Assembly (NCBI GenBank): GCA_019116445.1
Contig: DXBP01000040.1
Coordinates: 1-60,554 of the forward strand
Direction: 5' to 3'
Source of the DNA: Candidatus Gemmiger excrementigallinarum
GTDB lineage: Bacteria; Bacillota; Clostridia; Oscillospirales; Ruminococcaceae
Length of the DNA: 60,554 nt
Of the stretch, positions 57,076 through 60,554 are shown piece after piece. The first letter of the stretch is position 1. The number at the start of each line of letters is the position of its first letter. Under the pieces are notes generated by a model. It made no database searches, was not told the DNA's origin, and saw nothing but the letters and a program-made list of their open reading frames with translations. The position numbers and the translations under genes are program-made.

Positions 57076-57159
57076 GCGGCTATGGCGGAATTGGCAGACG
57101 CGCTGGTTTTAGGGTCCAGTGTCCACGACGTGCAGGTTCAAGTCCTGTTAGCCGCACCA
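57076..57159 (+). tRNA. tRNA-Leu (anticodon TAG)
   Basis: The acceptor GCGGCTA pairs with TAGCCGC, with discriminator A and encoded CCA. There is a class II long variable arm (GTGTCCACGACGT region) and T arm GGTTCAAGTCC. The anticodon loop TTTAGGG gives TAG (reads CTN). Stem positions 31 and 39 are both T, a mismatch next to the loop; the other four stem pairs are normal. Confidence 0.95.
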
Positions 57160-57170
57160 TCTTTGAAATA

Positions 57171-57214
57171 TCGCGTTGCGATGCCGGTTTGTGATATCGC
57201 AGCGCGATTTTTTT
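57171..57214 (+). terminator. Terminator after tRNA-Leu
   Basis: A 12-bp stem TCGCGTTGCGAT/ATCGCAGCGCGA with one G-T pair, followed by seven T. Confidence 0.9.
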
Positions 57215-57238
57215 ACTATTAAAAGGGAGGTGCCGCTT

Positions 57239-58849
57239 ATGAATGAAGCTGTTTTGCTGGCCGGTTCGGTGATCCTTATCTGTATTTTGATCAGCCGTTT
57301 TCTGGAAAAGATTCCTGTGCCCTCCATGCTCATTTTCATTGTGCTGGGAATGTTTTTTGGCGAAGACGGTGTGTTTCGTATTGCCTTCAACGATTATGAG
57401 TTTGCTGATGACATCTGCCTTGTTGCCCTGATTTTCATTATGTTTTACGGCGGTTTCGGCACCAACCTCAAGGTGGCACGGCCGGTGCTGAAACGATCGG
57501 TGGTGTTATCCACGGTGGGGGTGGCCGGTACAGCCGGTGCCGTGGCGCTGTTCACCCGCTTTTTTCTTCAGGTCCCCTGGCTGGAGAGTATGCTTATCGG
57601 TTCGGTGGTGTCTTCCACCGACGCAGCATCGGTGTTCAGCATCCTTCGCAACAATAAGCTGGCACTCAAATATCATACCGACTCACTGCTGGAAGTGGAA
57701 TCCGGCTCCAACGACCCCATGTCCTATATGCTCACCACGGTCACACTGGCGTTGATGGCAGGGGAAAAACCTTCCATTCCGCTGCTGCTGCTCCAGCAGA
57801 TTTTGCTGGGTGTGTTGGGCGGGGCGGCCGTGGGCGCCGTGACGGTGTGGTTGCTGAGGCAAAGCCTGCTGGGTAGTAAGCAAAACCGCACGGTACTGTT
57901 GTTTGCGTCCATGCTGCTGGCTTACGCGCTGCCGTCGGTGCTGGGGGGCAACGGGTACCTCAGCGTATATCTGTGCGGCATCTGGCTGGGCAACACGCCC
58001 ATTACCCAAAAACGGTATCTGGTTCACTTCTTTGATGTGCTGACCGATGTGTCCCAGGTGATCGTCTTTTTCCTGCTGGGACTGTTGGTCACGCCGACGG
58101 AACTCCCGGAGGTGCTGCTCCCGGCGGTATTTGTTATGCTGTTCCTGACACTGGTGGCACGGCCTGCTGTAACAGCTGCCTTGTTGCTGCCGTTTAAGGC
58201 ACCCTGGCAGCAGATCGGTCTGGTCTCCTGGGCCGGGCTGCGAGGCGCTTCTTCTATCGTATTTGCCATTGCTGCGGTGCTTAGCGGTATACAGACCCGA
58301 TACAACCTGTACAATCTGGTTTTCTGTGTGGTATTGCTGTCCATCGCTGTGCAAGGGTCGTTGCTGCCAAAAGTGGCCGGACGACTGTGCATGATTGACC
58401 ATAACGGGGACGTAGCCAAGACATTCAGTGATTACCAGGAAGAAAGCAGTATCGACTTTATCAAGGTCCACATTGACGCTGCCTGTCCCTGGTGTGGCTG
58501 CACGCTGCATCAGGTGTCGCTTCCGCCGGAATTGATGGTTACTATGATCGTACGCGGAGAACACACCATTGTCCCTGACGGCGGTACCAGACTGCTGGCA
58601 GGGGATTTGCTGGTTCTGGCAGCCCGGGCGTTTGAAGACCGGGAAAATCTGTCGCTGCACGAAATCAGCGTGGAGCGGGGCAGCCGCTGGGCGGAATGCG
58701 CGCTTTCAGATATTTCGCTGCAGGACGGTCGCCTGGTGGTGCTGGTCAAGCGAGGAGCGGAAACAATGATCCCCACCGGGCGAACGGTCCTCAAGGCAGG
58801 GGATATATTGGTTCTGGCGGAATCCGTGGCACAGCAGAAAGAAAACTGA
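57239..58849 (+). CDS. Potassium/proton antiporter, CPA1/CvrA-like, with RCK_C domains
   Basis: A 536-residue transporter. Residues 1-385 form about twelve membrane helices of the monovalent cation:proton antiporter family, with FYGGFGTNLKVARPVLKRS and SSTDAASVFSILRNN, LLEVESGSNDPMSYMLT carrying the ion-binding Asp/Asn residues. Residues about 410-536 contain two TrkA-C-like (RCK_C) modules (MIVRGEHTIVPDGGTRLLAGDLLVLAA and VLVKRGAETMIPTGRTVLKAGDILVLAE), typical of CvrA/NhaP2. AAAAGGGAGG precedes the ATG. It sits downstream of the tRNA-Leu terminator; I see no clear promoter of its own in the 24 bases left. Confidence 0.9.
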   Translation: MNEAVLLAGSVILICILISRFLEKIPVPSMLIFIVLGMFFGEDGVFRIAFNDYEFADDICLVALIFIMFYGGFGTNLKVARPVLKRSVVLSTVGVAGTAGAVALFTRFFLQVPWLESMLIGSVVSSTDAASVFSILRNNKLALKYHTDSLLEVESGSNDPMSYMLTTVTLALMAGEKPSIPLLLLQQILLGVLGGAAVGAVTVWLLRQSLLGSKQNRTVLLFASMLLAYALPSVLGGNGYLSVYLCGIWLGNTPITQKRYLVHFFDVLTDVSQVIVFFLLGLLVTPTELPEVLLPAVFVMLFLTLVARPAVTAALLLPFKAPWQQIGLVSWAGLRGASSIVFAIAAVLSGIQTRYNLYNLVFCVVLLSIAVQGSLLPKVAGRLCMIDHNGDVAKTFSDYQEESSIDFIKVHIDAACPWCGCTLHQVSLPPELMVTMIVRGEHTIVPDGGTRLLAGDLLVLAARAFEDRENLSLHEISVERGSRWAECALSDISLQDGRLVVLVKRGAETMIPTGRTVLKAGDILVLAESVAQQKEN

Positions 58850-58861
58850 AAATACTTCAGG

Positions 58862-58894
58862 TCCCTGCCGGAGAACAGCCCGGCGGGGATTTTT
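58862..58894 (+). terminator. Terminator after the antiporter
   Basis: A 10-bp stem TCCCTGCCGG/CCGGCGGGGA followed by TTTTT. Confidence 0.88.
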
Positions 58895-58936
58895 GTGCTA
58901 AAAGGCATAAACAAGAAAAAAGCAAGTTTTTCCGGG

Positions 58937-58965
58937 GCGACAGAAAGGCCGTTCCATGGTATGAT
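58937..58965 (+). promoter_or_regulatory. Promoter of the P-type ATPase gene
   Basis: GCGACA (58937-58942), a 17-base spacer and TATGAT (58960-58965) with upstream TGG (extended -10). Confidence 0.6.
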
Positions 58966-60334
58966 AGCAGGGATAAGAAACGGGGGTGATCTTTCATGGC
59001 GGAAAATCGGCTGCTGCATCCAAGGCTACGGCGCTATGCAGCGGAAACGGTGCAGACGCTTTATAAGGAACTGAAACTGCCAGCGGAAGGGTACAGCAAA
59101 GCAGAAGCGGAAAAAAGCCGCCTGTGGTGGGGCGATAATCAACTGGAAAAACAGCGTCCTGATACGGTAGGGTATCGGTTGCGCAGAGCCTTCCTGAATC
59201 CTTTTGCGACGATACTGGCGGTGCTGGCAGTATTGTCTTTTGTGACGGATGTTCTGCTGGCGTCTGGAGGCAGTCGGGATTGGAGTACGCCGGTTATTAT
59301 GCTGGTGATGCTGCTTCTCAGCGGTACGGTGCGCTTTGTGCAGGAGCTTCGTTCCAAGCAGGTGACGGATCACCTGGCAAAGTTACTGCACACCCGGGTC
59401 ACAGTATGGCGGGGCGGCCGCTGGACAGAACTGCCGTCGGTTGAGTTGGTGGTGGGGGATCTTGTTCGCCTGACAGCCGGGGATAGAGTCCCGGCGGATC
59501 TCCGCCTGACCAAAGCAGAAGAACTCTACGTTTCGCAGGCCGTCCTGACGGGAGAGAGTGCCGTGCTGCAAAAGCAGACGGAACCGCTGGCAGATCACTG
59601 CCTGCATGGGTACGCAGCATATACCAATATTGCTTTTATGGGGTCCGCGGTGTTCGGCGGTACGGGCGAGGGCGTTGTTCTGGCTGTGGGCAAGGATACC
59701 GTCTACGGGGGCCTTTCCGAGGCTGCCCGCGACCGAAAAAACGGTTTTGATAAAGGAGCACACTCCATCGCCTGGGTGCTGATCCGGTTTATGGCCGTGC
59801 TGGTGCCGGTCGTGTTTGTGGCCTGCGGCGTAAGCCAGGGCAACTGGAGCGCAGCGTTTTTGTTTGCGCTTTCGGTAGCGGTGGGGCTCACACCGGAAAT
59901 GCTGCCCATGGTAGTTAATGCCTGTCTGGCCAAGGGCAGCGCCGCAATGGGACGCAAACAGACGGTTGTCAAGAACATCAACGCTATGCAGGGGTTTGGC
60001 AGCATGGATGTTCTTTGCGTGGATAAAACCGGCACCTTGACCGGAGAAACCGTCCAGCTGGAATACTACATGGATCTGCTGGGCAATGAGAGCAGGCAAG
60101 TGCTGGAATTTGCATATCTCAACAGTCTGTACCATACCGGAGTGCAGAATCCGCTGGATGGGGCCATTCTTCACTGCCAGGAAATGCCCGGCCATGGTGA
60201 GGCGTTCCGGACACTCCCACAGCGTTTTCTCAAGCTGGATGAGCTGCCTTTTGACTATGAGCGCAAGGTTGCAACGGTGTACAAAGGGAACATAATAAAA
60301 AAACTTAATAATGGACTGCCAATCTTACACAAAG

Positions 60335-60367
60335 TACCGCCCAAACGAGACTACGGGCGGTATTTTT
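60335..60367 (+). terminator. First terminator in the element end
   Basis: An 8-bp stem TACCGCCC/GGGCGGTA (60335-60342, 60355-60362) followed by TTTTT. Confidence 0.82.
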
Positions 60368-60398
60368 GTATCTTGGCGGAGAAAGGAGGAACTTCCCA

Positions 60399-60430
60399 CG
60401 GGGGCTTGACTGAAAAGTTGAGTCCCTTTT
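60399..60430 (+). terminator. Second terminator in the element end
   Basis: An 11-bp stem with several G-T pairs (GGGGCTTGACT with AGTTGAGTCCC, loop GAAA) followed by seven T. It lies 31 bases before the next ATG. Confidence 0.75.
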
Positions 60431-60460
60431 TTTACGCCCAAAAACAGGAGGTAAATGCTT

Positions 60461-60554
60461 ATGGCAGATGATAAAACCACGAAAATGCCGGAGCAGCCGG
60501 TAACGGATACCGGGCCGGGCAAGGAAACTCCGCCCGAGCCGGAGAAAACGCCTA
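60461..60554 (+). CDS. Partial gene, first gene of the inserted element
   Basis: The window ends after 31 codons. The visible N-terminus is hydrophilic and Pro/Glu/Lys/Thr-rich (ADDKTTKMPEQPVTDTGPG) with no signal peptide in the part seen. AGGAGG lies at 60446-60451, nine bases before the ATG at 60461; an in-frame ATG at 60455 is too close to it. I do not recognise the family. Proteins of this composition are common near the ends of clostridial conjugative elements, which is only circumstantial. Confidence 0.6.
   Translation, partial: MADDKTTKMPEQPVTDTGPGKETPPEPEKTP

Larger units (their letters stand above)
58996..60471 (+). pseudogene. Mg2+-type P-type ATPase, truncated by insertion
   Basis: The first 425-430 codons encode the N-terminal half of an MgtA/MgtB-like P3 ATPase (normal length about 850-900). 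Present: the N-terminal tail, helices 1-4, actuator motif LTGESAV, LTPEMLPMVVNACLAKGSAAM (helix 4 and loop), the phosphorylation site DKTGTLT at Asp343 and the start of the N domain (LDELPFDYERK, to residue 424). Then homology stops: from about 60268-60300 the frame runs by chance through A-rich sequence and two terminator hairpins to a stop at 60471, overlapping the next gene. The rest of the N domain, P-domain hinge and helices 5-10 are missing here. It is most likely inactive, unless the element excises. Confidence 0.88.
60270..60554 (+). mobile_element. Left end of a putative integrated element
   Basis: Sequence from about 60270-60300 onward is no longer P-type ATPase. It begins with an A+T-rich stretch (ATAATAAAAAAACTTAATAATG), contains two terminators in tandem and then a new gene with a strong AGGAGGT site. 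The interruption of a conserved gene plus a change in base composition suggests a conjugative or integrative element, whose remainder lies beyond the window. No integrase or terminal repeat can be shown in the part seen. Confidence 0.65.

Noticed and set aside
1-60554. CRISPR arrays, rRNA genes, prophage genes or complete insertion sequences
   Set aside because: No regularly spaced repeats, rRNA stretches, phage structural genes or transposase frames were seen; only the element end at the right edge suggests mobility.

Overview
The window is a gene-dense, roughly 57% G+C chromosomal segment. Its content points to a Gram-positive anaerobe of the Clostridia: FabK as the enoyl-ACP reductase, a MraZ/SpoVD/DivIB-type division cluster, class I iron-sulfur fumarase, E111-type MetA, and a separate PurO cyclohydrolase in place of bifunctional PurH. 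The best guess is Oscillospiraceae near Faecalibacterium, Subdoligranulum or Gemmiger. That placement is inference; no rRNA gene is present.

Layout. (1) 43-9456, minus strand: a nine-gene extracellular polysaccharide operon. It starts with the three UDP-N-acetyl-L-fucosamine genes (capE, capF, capG type), continues through glycosyltransferases and a DUF2304 protein, and ends with an MBOAT/SGNH O-acylation pair and a hexapeptide acetyltransferase. (2) 9467-11070: pepT and a tRNA-Gly. (3) 11175-19543: a type II fatty acid operon (acpP-accD-accA-fabH-fabK-fabD-fabG-fabF-fabZ) followed by a MarR regulator. Two matching palindromes flank the acpP promoter. accB and accC are absent. (4) 19581-31804: rsmD and a coiled-coil gene, then a reduced dcw cluster (mraZ-rsmH-ftsL-spoVD-murF-mraY-ftsW-murG-divIB) lacking murE, murD, murC, murB, ftsA and ftsZ. 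(5) 31824-44937, minus strand: the whole route to IMP in one run (purE-C-F-M-N-O-AICAR formyltransferase-D-L-B), led by a terminator/antiterminator leader of no class I recognise. (6) 45104-50761: a PsiE-like membrane protein, fhs (formate-THF ligase) under a ZTP riboswitch, then metY-metA and a glycosyltransferase. (7) 50816-58965: purA, an MntE-like cation exporter, malic enzyme, a two-subunit fumarase with a 65-residue gene between its subunits, a sortase, tRNA-Leu and a K+/H+ antiporter. (8) 58996-60554: a Mg2+-type P-type ATPase gene cut off in its nucleotide-binding domain by the left end of what looks like a mobile element.

The genes connect functionally. fhs supplies 10-formyl-THF to PurN and AICAR formyltransferase, and its riboswitch senses ZMP/ZTP, the intermediate that accumulates when that cofactor is short. 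purA takes IMP to AMP. metA and metY make homocysteine through O-acetylhomoserine. Malic enzyme and fumarase link fumarate, malate and pyruvate.

Least explained: the purE leader (44747-44908), the paired acpP palindromes, the small gene inside the fumarase operon, and the insertion at the right edge.
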